Shown here piece after piece: positions 24,001 to 36,015 of a DNA stretch of 64,000 nt. Positions within the stretch are counted from its first letter, which is position 1. Every line of letters begins with the position of its first letter. The notes beneath the pieces were generated by a model that saw only the letters and a program-made list of their open reading frames with translations, did not search any database and was not told the DNA's origin. The DNA is from Pseudisothecium myosuroides. Lineage: Eukaryota; Streptophyta; Bryopsida; Hypnales; Lembophyllaceae. The stretch lies in NCBI GenBank assembly GCA_951799445.1, contig OX637287.1, positions 45,599,724-45,663,723 of the forward strand, in the 5' to 3' direction. Both the position numbers and the translations under genes were made by a program.

Positions 24001-25814
24001 CAAACTGATTAGGAGGATGTAGACCTCATAAAATCTGTTTCAAGTGTCAGTTTTAGATCATCTACCAATAAAAAGTTGAAACTTCACAACTTTTGCATAT
24101 GGTGTCCATATAGTACATTCTTTTTTACAATGAATCTTCTTTCATTTGCTAACAAAAGCAATAAAAATAATTGACCAGTCTAATACGAGAATAGAATCAA
24201 GCCCTTACAGTCTCGTGCTTGCCCAAATCAAGACAAAGCTGCGTATAGGCGTACGAGCCGCTCGGAATGGTGATGCAGCATAAGCATCGCCATCAATCTC
24301 CTTTCCGTTCCTTTGCATTCGCGTGTACATTCTGAATCCCAGTTGTCTCCACCCCAGTATGTCAACAGAGTTAAACTGACTCACAAAATCATAAGAAACT
24401 GCATATACAGTTTTCAAGAGAATTAGACTATATCAGGAACATTTAGACAACATCTTAAAGAGAATCTTCTCCAATCAATCATAGATTTCCCCATGGTCAC
24501 AAATAATTGGCCTGTATCATGGGGAGGCGAGCCCTCTTCATGAATCACAGGGAAGGTTCTCTTCAAAATGTCATCATAACAGTTCCTGAAACAGTCCAAT
24601 TTTACTGAAAACCCTGTTTGTTGTTCTAAGATGTTCCCACATAAGACGAGGACAAGAGCTTTTGAAGTAAATAGAAACATACTCGTGCATCTTTCTGCAG
24701 AATCCATCAACACCATGGTATACTAAGTAAAACCAAGCCAACACGATGATTTCACGAAGTACCAAGGTTGCCTGTTGCAAAGGATACACCACACCACATC
24801 AGCACATACGGTACACAAGTAGGGTTTTTTTGATAGCAAAAGTATCTCTGAAAATGCCATTGCTTCAATTGATGGCAAACCCCGCTCAAGATCATCAAGT
24901 ACGGTAAGAAGCCCATTTACTGGGGGTCTCATGGGTGGAAAAATCATCCATTTACGATACAAGTGTTATCCAAATGTGACTTCTAGGTTCTATCACAGTC
25001 AAAGATGCGTCCATGAACTACACTATAGATGTAATACTCACGGTAGGCTAGTCTCGTGATTGGGATCCCACTGCTTCATAATTTATTCAACAGTATCCAA
25101 ATATTACATTAATAGTGCGTTGAAATCCTCATAAAAGTGGGACTAAGACCTTCCCCAAAACAATTGCATTCAAACGACTGAAAGTCACGGACACGGGTTC
25201 CCAAACTTCAATGCCTTCATCGAGCTACAAAACCAACCTAAAGCGTGAACGAGGTGGTATTCTTACAAGGGCTTCACTTTTCTGGAATTTTGATTGAATG
25301 TTGACAGGCAGAAAGCCCAAGGGATCCCAATCGGCGGGAACATACTTGGCAATCGGTTTTTGAATTTGTTTGAGGACGAAATTGCTCGCACTGTCCAAGA
25401 AATGATCACCGACTTGGCAAATATCCTCGATGACGGTATCTGGACTTGAAGCTCTCGCAACACCCGGGCGACCTCGCACGATTAAAGGCTTTAAAGGCTT
25501 TGGATTCCATCGTAAGTTCGTACCTGTGAAGCAAGAAACAGACTGTCGCCAAAATCTCAAACGAGTGAGACCCCAAACTCCACAACAATGCAAAGACTTT
25601 GCAAATCTTTTAGGTCGAAACACAAAACTTCAGAATGCTGATGAAACACTGTGCGTCACGTACCAAACCACACCTTCAAAACAAAAAAACTCCCATACAA
25701 AATCTGCTTTCGATGTGGATCATTTACCCTAAATTGAAGCGGGCTCTTGAAAGTAGATTTGGAGATCACGGTGGTCCCCGAAAGTGCAGCCGATGCTTGA
25801 AGAAGGGCCGCCAT
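21059..25814 (-). CDS. Organellar MscS-like mechanosensitive ion channel, 11 exons
   Basis: Membrane channel that opens under tension and releases osmolytes, of the plant MSL1-3 type in plastid or mitochondrial inner membranes. Exons (high to low): 25814-25728, 25542-25267, 24771-24683, 24585-24449, 24398-24209, 23892-23730, 23380-23260, 23058-22958, 22569-22462, 21623-21405, 21214-21059. They total 1,647 nt and 548 aa with all phases consistent. The start MAALLQASAALSGTT in a GCGGCC context opens a Ser/Thr/basic-rich transit peptide. Hydrophobic segments lie near residues 122-145, 249-265, 285-302 and 323-352. The pore helix (355-388) reads GLAVGLASQVVVGNMFGG, then RPFVVGEKI, and the beta domain has VQDIGFMQTKV and VPNNEFISQ. 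The exon 4 donor (GTCTAA) and the 150-250 region are the least certain. The first 29 codons and exon 2 acceptor were chosen by phase and splice sequence. Plastid versus mitochondrion cannot be decided. Confidence 0.88.
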
Positions 25815-25929
25815 GAGGAACCTCCACGACCCAAACGCAAACTACAATGTAGATTTCGTCGCCATCAGTTTCAAACCAGCGCCGGAATTCAAAATTCGCT
25901 TGCTCCAGGAAACGGATGGACCCCTATCC

Positions 25930-26640
25930 ACCCTGCATCATCAATCTTGCAACAACAACAAAACACTCCAATTCAACCCACAGTTCGAGACGGAAATAAA
26001 GGTTTATGCCACAATCCAATTCCAGAAAAATGGGTCATAAAAAACTGAAAAATCGCAATATCAAACTCCAAAACATCCCCCAAATTCCAGATCCCTCAAC
26101 CCACAATGCAAAACAGAGGAACGATACAAGTGCGCCATCAAGACAAGGACTGTAATCTCCATTTCAAACATATGCTCCTGTTGCAACAACAAAAACACTC
26201 CCATTCAACCCATGATCAAAGACGGAAATCAAGATTTAAAACTCACAATCCAATTTCAGAAAATGGTCAGAAAAACTCAAAAAATCGCAGCATCAAACTC
26301 CAAAACATCCCCCAAATTCCAGCTCCCTCAACCCACAATGCAAAACAGAGGAATAATACAAGTGCGCCATCCAGATAAGACTGTAATCTCCATTTCAAAC
26401 GTGTGCTCCTGTTGCAACAACAAAAACACTCCCATTCAACCCATGGTCAAAGACGGAAACCAAGATTTAAAACTCACAATCCAATTTCAGAAAATGGTCA
26501 GAAAAACTCAAAAAATCGCAACGTCAAACTCCAAAACATCCCCCAAATTCCAGCTAAATCAAGCCACAATGCAAAACAGAGTTTTTTATCTCAAGATAAG
26601 GCCTGTACTCTTCTTTTCAAACGAAAGCTCATGGTGGAGC
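25930..26640. repeat. Tandem repeat, ~230 bp unit, upstream of the channel gene
   Basis: About three units. Full units start with GACGGAAAT at roughly 25,990, 26,222 and 26,452, and a partial unit precedes them. Each carries CAAACTCCAAAACATCCCCC, CACAATGCAAAACAGAG and TTGCAACAACAAAAACACTC. Units 2 and 3 are nearly identical; unit 1 is more diverged. The period of about 230 is not a multiple of three in all units, so the long plus-strand frames here are by-products of the repeat. The array starts ~120 bp upstream of the channel start codon. Confidence 0.85.
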
Positions 26641-26737
26641 TCCGGTTCTTCACGCAACCAGTAAGTAAGTTATACTATAGAAGTGCTCCTGATGTGTCGA
26701 AGGGTGAGTATCTGGAGGAACGGAATCTGCTTGCAGG

Positions 26738-26934
26738 GACTGAAGCAGAGACTGACAGAGCACTTCCTTTATGCGATGCCAAGTCGGAGGCCTGTTTGCA
26801 GGTGCTATATTACGGAGGTCGAGCGTTTTGCCAGCTGTTCATGACCTGTTGGATGTCTGGTTTGGTTGTACTCTAACAGTTGAGTATGAAAGCTCAGTGA
26901 AGATGAACATGAAAAACATGGGCATTCAATGTCC
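26738..26934. repeat. Dispersed repeat, inverted partner of 60,566-60,775
   Basis: Shares GAGCACTTCCTTTATG / GAGCCCTTCCTTTATG, GCAGGTGCTATATTACGGAG, CGTTTTGCCAGCTGT and AAAAACATGGGCA with the complement of the other copy. Similarity is high over about 200 bp. It is immediately followed by the repeat at 27,085-27,345. No protein or class is recognised. Confidence 0.7.
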
Positions 26935-27084
26935 GGCGAGACCCGTTGATTAAGGTAGAAGTACCTATTTCTGATAACTTAAGGGATTTCACAGCAAGTG
27001 ATGAGCAGTTTAAGGCATAGGAATTTTTTCTCATGTAGAAAGATAAGAAATATGGGGATTTCCAAATTTTCGTAATTTTATTTG

Positions 27085-27345
27085 CAAAATTGAAATTACT
27101 GTGAATTTTTGGAGTCAAAAAGTGGTTCGGACCAATAACCAATGTCTAGAGTCATCTAATTCGGATCATTTAAAAAACTGCTTTTCCGCTCACTATTTCC
27201 AACTTTCTTCTTCACTACTTTGGACATGTGTCATAACCTTATTAGTCCCAACCTTGAAAAAACACATTCCAAGCTTTTCAACCTTGGTTGCAAATAGTGC
27301 CCCCTATAGGTTGGCTATGGGTCATGATCGACTATGGGTACGCCT
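27085..27345. repeat. Dispersed repeat, partner of 6,240-6,495
   Basis: Second copy of the repeat described at 6.24 kb, same orientation, with matching CCAACCTTGAAAA and CCCTATAGGTTGGC stretches. Confidence 0.65.
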
Positions 27346-28380
27346 ACCTTAGTTCATTGTTAGTTGGTGCCTTTGGGAAAATAATCGGTTGGAATGTGAA
27401 AATGGAGGATTTAAAATCGGACAAAATATTGGTACGATTGGCAACCAACTCGTGCGCAAAAATAATTGGTGGATATTTAGCTGATGCTTTCATGAACTTG
27501 TCAAATTTTAGCTGCTGGACATTTCAAATCCAAAGCTAATACCCGAGTGTAGGGAGGCGGGTATGTGTTTGTGTAGATAGAACATGTATGACTTCAGGTT
27601 TGGCTCTCCTACTCATCCTCCTCAACTTCAACTCCTTCTCACTCCTCTTATCTCCTCCTCAACTCTTGTTGCTCCTGCTTGCGCTACCACTTCCTCACTC
27701 GTGATTGTTGTGCACCCACCACGTTGCCACCTCCTCATTCTTGCTCCTTACCATGTAGCATTCCATCTTCTTGTTGCATGCCATGTGTTGTTGCATTGTT
27801 GCACCCCACCTACTCTTACTAACTTGCTCAACATTGGTATTGTTTTTTTTGGATAGGCACCTTTCTTCTAAGTGCACAAAGAAGACTTCCCTTTTTTCCT
27901 TTTCCTTTTTAATTTGGAGCTTGTATGTATATTTTTAATGGCAAAATGTGAACAATCCGTATGTGATGTGCTATTCATGGTTGGGGTTAGTAGTGAAATT
28001 GTAGACTGGGAAGTTTCTATACTTAGTACTTTCTCTATAACCTCCTCACCTTCTTCCATTCCACTTAATGACATTCAAAAGGCTAATTTGGAATGGAAAG
28101 GTATTGAGTTTGATTGGATTGATTGAATAAGGAATTGGGGGGTTATAAGATTTGCAAATGAGGTGGTAAATATGCTCACACTAATAAAGGGTCAATAAAC
28201 ATTAAAGTTTTAGCTTTTTCAAGACCATGCAAAAATAATAGAATATAGAAAATTGACATGGGCAAAACATGGTGGTCAAAAATCTTTGCAACAAGTTGTT
28301 GAAGTTGCAAATTGCAGTTGTGATGAAGATGTCATGTTCCTTTTAGGATTGCCTACTTCCTACTTCATAGGCAAGGAATG
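27346..28380. other. Intergenic, no gene seen
   Basis: Includes a CTC/TCC-rich stretch at 27,600-27,760. Open frames are short and unrecognisable. Confidence 0.45.
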
Positions 28381-28741
28381 TACATCACAAAGTTTAGACC
28401 CTACGATTTGGCAACAATTATCGTGCAGTTATCATTGTTTCATGGGTTCGTACCATAATCGCACTGACTCAGTGTATTTTTACGCACTGAATCAGTGCAA
28501 AAACAATGAATATCAATAGCGTATGGTTTATGTATTTTAACTATACAATTGTTGTGTCAAAACTGCACAGCAATCATATAGTTAAAGTACATAAACCATA
28601 CGCTATTGATATTCATTGTTTTCGCACTGATTCAGTGCGTAAAAATACACTGATTCAGTGCGATTATGGTACAAACCCATGAAACAACGATAACCGCATG
28701 ATAATTGTTGCCAAATCGTAGGGTCTAAACTTTGTGATGTA
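28381..28741. mobile_element. Near-perfect palindromic (foldback) MITE
   Basis: The 361 bp unit runs from TACATCACAAAGTTTAGACC to its complement at 28,741, with arms of about 165 bp and a loop of roughly 30 bp near 28,545-28,575. Mismatches between the arms are few. TACGCACTGAATCAGTGC and similar motifs form small palindromes within each arm. A transcript would form a long hairpin. No coding. Confidence 0.85.
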
Positions 28742-28873
28742 TGCCTTTCTATAAATTTTCAAGTTTGTGCTATGTTCTTCTATCTTGTAATGTATCAATG
28801 ACTTTAACATTGTATCATAATGAGAAAGTATATTCAGGTCTACATGGTCTTTAGTATTTCCAATGTAATTTAA

Positions 28874-29790
28874 TCCCTAAAGGACCGTTGTCCCTTCGGG
28901 GACAAATGAGATTTCGGGCAAGTAACTACGGGCTGAATTTTTGTTGTGATTTTTTGAATCTTAAAAATAAATAGAAAAACTAATAAGCTTTGTGGGAATA
29001 TAATTTTTTTCACAATTGATGCCCAAGAACAAAAGTTATGACTAACCAAATAAGCTCAAAACAGGGGACAAGGGGCAACAAAAAAAAATTTGCAAAAATT
29101 TGAATTTCTTTTTTGATTTTTTTTTCTCATAGATTATATTTTTGTCTATCTGGAAAGCTTTGATTCATTTCATTTGGATTTGTTATGAGAAATTTATGGA
29201 CATTCTTGTTTTTTGGGCAGTTAGAGCATCTTCTTGAAAAAAATAATTTGTAGGATTCATTTCTGAATGCAATTTTTTCAATTTTTCAAAAAAAATAAAA
29301 TTTCATGGTTTAGTTTATTTGCTAAAACAATCTCACCATTGGGATTAGTGCATTTTAATTCCATTTAAAAGATATTAATATTTTAGATCTTCCTTCTATC
29401 TCATATCTACTTCTACTTAACAATTTTTTTAAGAATGATAATTAAGTTTTTTTGAAATTTTTTCTTTTCTTAGACTCTCAACTCAATTCTCCACAATGAA
29501 GATTTAAAGCTCAAAACTTTGTAGTGCAAAAAAATTTAATTAAAAATGTTCAAAGTCAAAAAATCTAGTCGTACAATGTGCTGAAAAACTTGTTTTTTTC
29601 ACTTTAAATATAGATATCTTGCAATTTGTGCGGTCAAAAATTCAAAAAAAAATTCCATACATTTTTATACTAGTTAGGTATAATATCCTATGGTTAGATG
29701 TGCAAAAAAAAACATTTTTCACATTCTTTTACCCCTTGCTATAGAAATGGCAATTTTGAGTGTTTTTTGGCAGAAAAAGGCTTTTAGGGG
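28874..29790 (+). mobile_element. TTAA-element E3 (subfamily A)
   Basis: The 917 bp unit starts TCCCTAAAGGACCGTTGTCC after TTAA (28,870-28,873) and ends GGCTTTTAGGGG before TTAC. It is collinear with E2 and E4, including GGAAAGCTTTGATTCATT and CACCATTGGGATTAGTGCA. The degraded right TTAA suggests an older insertion. Confidence 0.8.
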
Positions 29791-29929
29791 TTACAGACAA
29801 GTATATATTGGAAAGAGCTAGGGACTCCAAATATTTTAGGTTCATGATTGATGAGTCTATCGACATTTTAATTAGAGTACATTTTGTTGTCTTTGTTACA
29901 TTTTAAGAGGCAAGTTTGCCTACAATTTG

Positions 29930-31725
29930 CTTTTTGAATTTATTGTTGATAGTGGGTGGAAAAAAGAATTCAAAGCTCATTTGTAGTTAGAATTCTATAT
30001 TTTAAAAATCCCTATTTAGTTTTTTATAGGACAATAAGGAACATTTTGTACCTAGAAATATGTATAGATAGAAAAATAACTTTAAAATAGTCAATTATGT
30101 CTAAAAGGGTTACAAATAATACAAAACGTTATTATAAAGGTTAAAAATGAAAAAAAAATGAATGATCACAAATGATCCTTGAAAAGGATTGTGGCTATTT
30201 TGAAAAAAAAAAATATAAAAAAGCGGAAAAAAGCAGAAAAACATTGGCATTTGGTCAATGCTCATATATACTTGTATGTTTATTAATATATTATTGTTAA
30301 TAATTGTGCGTGGTTTTAAGGTTATGTTTGAAAATAAGTGAATATTGGACCCATGTTTGCATATTGGTTCTAATCTTGTGTGTGCATTAGATAAATTGAA
30401 CTAAATCCAAGTACAAAAGAAAAAGGAAAAACAGATCCCAATATTAAATCTTAACCTCTAAAGGACCAAGGTGCGTTTTTTGGCAACATAGCAATTTTGG
30501 GCAGCTCACTATGAATGGAGCTTTTATTTTTTTTCTTTGAAAATTTCACACAATATATGCCCGAGGAGTAGCTTTAAGGCCCAACAATTTTCATAACTTT
30601 TGACTTCATGGTTAAAAAGTTATTGCATGATATGTGATTTTCATTGCTCGGTGGGCAGCCCGGGCAACCCAAAAAACTTCTTTAAAAATCACTTTTTTTT
30701 TAAATAAAAATTTGAAATTGGTTCATTAGGTTTATATCTAGGCGGGAAGCTTTGAATCATTCCATTTGGATTAACGAGTCAAAAGTTATGAGGAGTTTTA
30801 GTTTGCGGGTAGGTATAGCTTTCAAAGACTCCATACCTACTCGCAAACTAAAACTCTTCATAACTTTTGACTTGTTAATCCAAATGGAATGATTCAAAGC
30901 TTCCAGCGTAGATATAAACCTAAAGAACCAATTTCAAATTTTTATTTTTTAAAAAAGTGATTTTTAAAGAAGTTTTTTGGGCTGCCCGGGCTGCCCGCCG
31001 AGCAATGAAAATCACATATCATGCAATAACTTTTTAACCATGAAGTCAAAAGTTATGAAAATTGTTGGGCCTTAAAGCTACTCCTCGGGCACATATTGTG
31101 TGAAATTTTCAAAGAAAAAAAAATAAAAACTCCATTCGTAGTGAGCTGCCCAAAATTGCTATGTTGCCAAAAAACGCACCTTGGTCCTTTAGGGGTTAAA
31201 CTCATACTTCTTGTTGCATACTGAGACAATTTGACATAGAAGGCTATATTGTTAGGCATTTTGCACCAAGAGCAATATATATAAAAAATGGATTGGACCA
31301 ATCTGAACATAACATATATTAAAGGTGGTAATCAAAGAACTATGTGTATATTATTTAAAAGTATTATCTTGGCATTTTGATTAGATGATAGAGCATATAT
31401 TTGCATAAAAAATTGATCAATCCTGAATCATTGTCTAGAATATTTGACCAATCCATTAAACACTAAGTAGAACAAAATTTGTCTTGTTAGTAGCATCAGT
31501 AATGGATTGGAAACCAAATTATTATCGTTGGGAATAAGAATGTTAGTATACTATCAAGTTGAAAACTAGGTACATTTGATTTTAAAATATAATTCTATTT
31601 GAAAAGTGACATTAGTCCTTGCATTAGTCAGGTAATAATAGATTGTTTACAATTTTCCTATTTAAAAGAACCTCCTATATTAGTATTCTTGGATTTTATA
31701 GGATAAAGCAAAATCTAGACTACAT
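29930..31725 (+). repeat. Repeat block, left arm of a large inverted pair
   Basis: About 1 kb of repeat (without E7) is the inverted homologue of 36,555-37,143 plus 50,127-51,450. In the left arm it reads through to TCTAGACTACATTTTT, and the right arm also ends TAGACTACATTT, there followed by a tRNA-Asp-like PBS. This suggests the block is an LTR of an old retroelement. About 150 bp of the block recurs directly at 31,733-31,890, so the copy is partly tandem. Confidence 0.7.
30455..31195. mobile_element. TTAA-element E7, perfect foldback derivative of subfamily B
   Basis: The 741 bp unit is flanked by TTAA (30,451-30,454 and 31,196-31,199). The two halves are inverted copies of ~365 bp around a centre near 30,825 and correspond to the first part of E5 (GGCAACATAGCAATTTTGGG, AAAGCTTTGAATCATTCC, GTCAAAAGTTATGAGG). 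The homologous place in the right arm (37,019-37,022) holds a single TTAA and no insert, which proves the duplication. Confidence 0.9.
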
Positions 31726-31893
31726 TTTTATGTAGTTGGAATGTAATTAGAATTGCGTATTAGAAAACTTCTATTTAGTTTAATTTAATACAGTAAAGAA
31801 CATTTTGTATCTAAATATATGTATTGATAAAAAAATACCTTTAAAGTAGTCAATTAAGTCTAATAAAGGTTAGGTATAATACAAAACATTATT

Positions 31894-32281
31894 ACACACA
31901 AAGGAGTGCAAGGGCTTTGTTTTGTGGCGTTTCGACACGGTTCATGGTGTTTCAATGTGGAAATTATGGTTCTTCCAAAATAATAGATAGTTTAATTAAA
32001 TTTTTTAATTTGAAAATAATTCAAAAGTCCATAACTTTCACACCGTAGGTCTGAACGCTACAAAACAAAGTTTGTGCATCCCTCCTTGTAGATAGCTTTC
32101 TAACAGTATCAAAAACATAGCTAAAGGATTTACAATTTTTAAAATCTCAGCATATCAAACAAACAAAACAAAAACGAAACCTCTCATACAGAACTTCTCA
32201 CACCACAACATGAAGCTTTCTATTCGTGTCAAAAATGGAACCTCTCAGACCACAACAAAGCCCTTGCATTCCTTTGTGCAC
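31894..32281. mobile_element. Probable inverted-repeat element
   Basis: CAAAGGAGTGCAAGGGCTTTG at the left and its near-complement CAAAGCCCTTGCATTCCTTTG at the right bound ~390 bp. A phrase with AAGCTTTCTATT and CTTCTCACACCACAACA is repeated tandemly at the right end (32,190-32,335). Class unknown. Confidence 0.5.
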
Positions 32282-33657
32282 AAAGCTTTCTATTTGTATA
32301 AAAAAATGAAACTTCTCACACCACAACAAATTAAGATTTGCATTAAACACTCTTACACAAAAACTTGAATAAAAAAATCATAAATTTAAACAAGGCACAC
32401 TAGAAATTAGTATTTTAACATTTTAAAGAATTTTAACATAAGAATTGTAAGAATTTTAATATATAAAAATTATTTCTTGGCCATTTGTGAGAAGCGCATG
32501 TAAGATGGTCTTACAATAAAAATCCAGCAAAATTGTTATTTCAATTTTTAAATTGAAATACATGCAATATTTTGTGGATTTTTAAATTATTATTAATTTT
32601 TAAATATGTAGAAAATAATTCAATATAAAAAATAGCAATAGAAAATAAATTATTAAAAAACAAAAATTAAAAGTAGAAATAGAAAATTATTTTTATTTTT
32701 ATTTTGGTTGTGGCAACGACATAGGGCACACTAGTATATATTATTATTGTTGTGCCATAGTTATGGCCTACTGAGTGATTGGAATTGTCAATGTAGTGCT
32801 CTTGTATGTATTTGTACTGAATTGGATGTAAGAATTTGTGTTGTAGTTATTGTGTATGTTCATTGTTGAAAATATTAATGTGTTGAGTGATGCGTGTGTG
32901 TGCCTATTGGGAGTTTTTGCAATTGCCTGAATTATTGGGTCTGTGTAGTGTGACTAATAAGTATTATTCTAGTTGGTTGAATGATTTTTTTAGCTCAAGT
33001 TGGAAATTGTTGTGTGTTAATGAATGATGAATGTTGTGGAGCTTGTTGTCCCAATTAAAGTCTAACTATGATTGCTTGAGTGTTTCGTGTCTAAACATCT
33101 AAATTGGAATATTAAAATGAGCTAGTAAGTGTATTGATTGGAAATATAAGATTGGTTTGGAGAGAAATAAAATTGGAATTTCTAGTTTGTCTTCCTACTT
33201 AAGTGTTTCCTTTGGTTTGAACTTATTATACTATAGAATAATTTCCTATTTGGTCATTATTCACTTCAACATTTTGCACCGTTGCTAGGGAAACAATCAA
33301 GAAGATTGGATTCTAATTAATGCTTATTTAATTCAATGGTTACAAAAATGTTGATTAGCAATGAACAATTTTTCTGTCTCGGCCAACATTGAGTATATAT
33401 TTTGGAGGAAAAAGCACAAAGGAGAGCCAATGACGGCAATAAGAAATCAAACTTAACCTCAACTAGATCCATTTTTAAACCAATACTGACAAAGTGAACA
33501 TTTAATATATCTTTTGTGCAATAATTGCAATATTATCTTATAAGACAAATCATCAAGTTTTTGAAATTATATTTTATTTGGTCATCTTACTTAATCAATG
33601 GACTTATTGGACAACAAATTTGATGACATATAATATTTTCTTAATTAAATATCAAGA
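32282..33657. other. AT-rich DNA with a PBS-like motif
   Basis: No gene. GCACCGTTGCTAGGGAA at about 33,278 resembles the primer binding site of plant LTR elements that use tRNA-Asp (TGGCGCCGTTGCCGGGGA), degraded. If so, an old plus-strand element starts here and would contain the coiled-coil frame that follows. No LTR could be bounded. Confidence 0.35.
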
Positions 33658-34616
33658 TGGGACGAAATTTTAAAAAATATAAATATTTATGCAATAATTA
33701 TGAATGTATAATTTATAATCTTGAAGAGGAAAATAGAAATTGGTGGGGTGAAAATGAAAATCTAAAATCTAATATCCTAGTTGGAATGCAAATGGATTTA
33801 CAAGACAAAAATAAAGAAATATTTTAATTAAAGAAATCAAATTTAGAGATTTTAGAAATGCTAAGAAATAAATAAATTGAAAGAAAAATGGCCAAAGATG
33901 ATGAAGAGGTGTAGAAAAAACACTATGAAGATATGATATAGGAAGAATCAAAACGCAAGTCAAATGATGTATTGGAAAAGAAGGTGAAAGAAATACAAGA
34001 ACAATTTGAAGTTTAAATAGAAAACAAAGAAAATGAATTGAAAGAGATTTAGAGTATTCAACAAAAAAAAACTAATTTATTAAAACATATAAATGAACTT
34101 TTAAGTGAAAATAAGAAATTCCTTACAAAGATCGATCTCAAAAAATAAAGAAGAAAAAGAAACAATCATTGTTATTGTCAAATGCATGTTTAAAAATCCA
34201 AGTAAAAAATTTAGAATAAATTTGCATAGATGCCAAGGTTCAAGATTTCAAGGATTAAAATAAATGAGCTTGAAAGCAATTGTAGTGAGCAAACAAGATA
34301 TTACAATTGATGGTAGAGAGTTTAAATCAACAAGTCTTGAAAATTTCATGTGAAAGAGAAACACTTATAATAACTAATGATGCTTAAAAAAACTTTGGAA
34401 AAATATAATCAATCTAATGATGAGAGTATAAATGAAGTTAGAAATACTATGATATGCTTATCTAAACATGCTATTATTTTTAACCATGAAGTCATGAACT
34501 TAAAAACAATGTTGAACAATGTTGAAGCTGATTTTAATACCATTCAATTGAAAATTCACAAAAATTTGCAACAATATAAACTACAAAATTTAATTATATT
34601 TCTAGAATTTTTTTAA
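33658..34616 (+). pseudogene. Decayed Lys/Glu-rich coiled-coil ORF
   Basis: From an ATG at about 33,658 a frame rich in K, E, N and L runs through at least six TAA/TAG stops (for example KKVKEIQEQFEV then a stop, and ENKENELKEI then a stop). It reopens, after a probable frameshift, as an intact stretch at 34,377-34,616 beginning MMLKKTLEKYNQSND. Spacing of hydrophobic residues suggests a coiled coil, as in structural or gag-like proteins of old retroelements. No conserved domain is recognised. It lies downstream of the PBS-like site at 33,278. Confidence 0.4.
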
Positions 34617-36015
34617 AGGAATTTTCAAATGGCATATGAAAATGAGAATAAAAAGTCTGATAAAAATATTGATCAATCTAATGGAACCAATTTTCAATAT
34701 AGAAAGCAATCAATTTAAAAAAAAATGTAGACAGTGCTTTAATATAATAAAGAAGCTTCATTACCTTGAGTAACAAATAAGGAGGTGGCTTTGCATTTAA
34801 AATGTAAAATAAATAAATAAATAGTATAAAAAGAATGAAAGATGTGAAATCCATTCTGCTAGTCTAAATTTTGCTATCACTACAATTAACAAGAATATTC
34901 AAAAAATAATAATTATTATCTTAAAAATAAGAATGAAAATAATGGAGAATGTGGTTTAATAATTTTGAAATTATAGTTGAATTATGTCAAGAACAAGCTT
35001 ACAAACACTATACAAAATATCAAAAAATAAAAGGCTAAATTTTTTTCAAAGGAATCACATTATTGTGGTTGTAATAAATGATTTAATTTACTATACGAGT
35101 CAAGATATCATATTTTACGATAAGGTTTGGAATCGGAATTTTGAAATATATCTATACATATGGAATCTGAAAATATTTAGGTTACTTTATTATTTGACCA
35201 TTCGAACAATTAAAAAGTTAAAATTAACAACTCAAAGATAATGATATATCATAGTCCCTTATTATATTTCTTTGATCTGCGTATGGATACTATACATTGT
35301 CATTATGGTAATATATACATTAAAATGGTCAAACCAACTCAAGCAAAATCCTTATCAACAATTGCTATTTAAAATTTCAAATGGTGATTTGATATGTAAT
35401 TGAAATCAATTGCAACAAATTTGGAATTCCAAAAAGAAAGCGTATATGGAAAATTCATAAAGTTTCCTAAATTTCTAATGAATTTATTGCACGCAAGTCA
35501 TGGTTAAAGCCAAATTTAAAATTTAAAATCTCAAGAACATTTGATTAGTTGGCAATTCTAGCATTACTTAGCCAAGCACGGAACGGGAATGTCTGTAGGT
35601 TTACAAACAAATGAGATTACGTAGGGCTATGTAAATAACCTAAACTTTAACATTTAATTTGAGATGTGTTGTTCCCAATTTAGGTGTGAATTTCAGTCTT
35701 TTACCGATCGAGAGTGGAAATGGAGTGCTAATTCATTACTATGGTTTGTCCAAGTAGGAAAGGTGGCTTAGGGGGAATAATGAATCACGTTGTAATTGCT
35801 CTTGGAATTGGAATTCGTGAGGATAGATTCAATGGGTTGTGTCTATCTCCTACTTGGTAGTTTTGAGAGTTGACTTGATAGCCAAGCTCCAGGCTTCCTC
35901 GATTTGATAGTCACCCACATCAAAAAGCGTGCAAATCTAGTCCAAAGTTGGTTGGTTTTGTTGTATATTTTATGCGCAATTAATACTAATTTAAGTTGCC
36001 TAATTGGATTTATGC
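34617..36015. other. Intergenic, no gene seen
   Basis: AT-rich; the open frame 34,984-35,241 (plus) has no recognisable feature and may continue the decayed element upstream. Confidence 0.45.

Noticed and set aside
25930..26640. CRISPR-like array
   Set aside because: Units are ~230 bp and identical throughout, with no short repeat/unique spacer structure; the DNA is eukaryotic.
25635..26876. Plus-strand frames with repeated Gln/Asn/Lys-rich peptides
   Set aside because: They follow the ~230 bp tandem repeat and shift frame between units; no domain, and they overlap the first exon of the channel gene antisense.
28253..28519. 88-codon plus-strand frame (with Cys-rich part)
   Set aside because: It runs into the arm of the palindromic MITE at 28,381; no homologue recognised.
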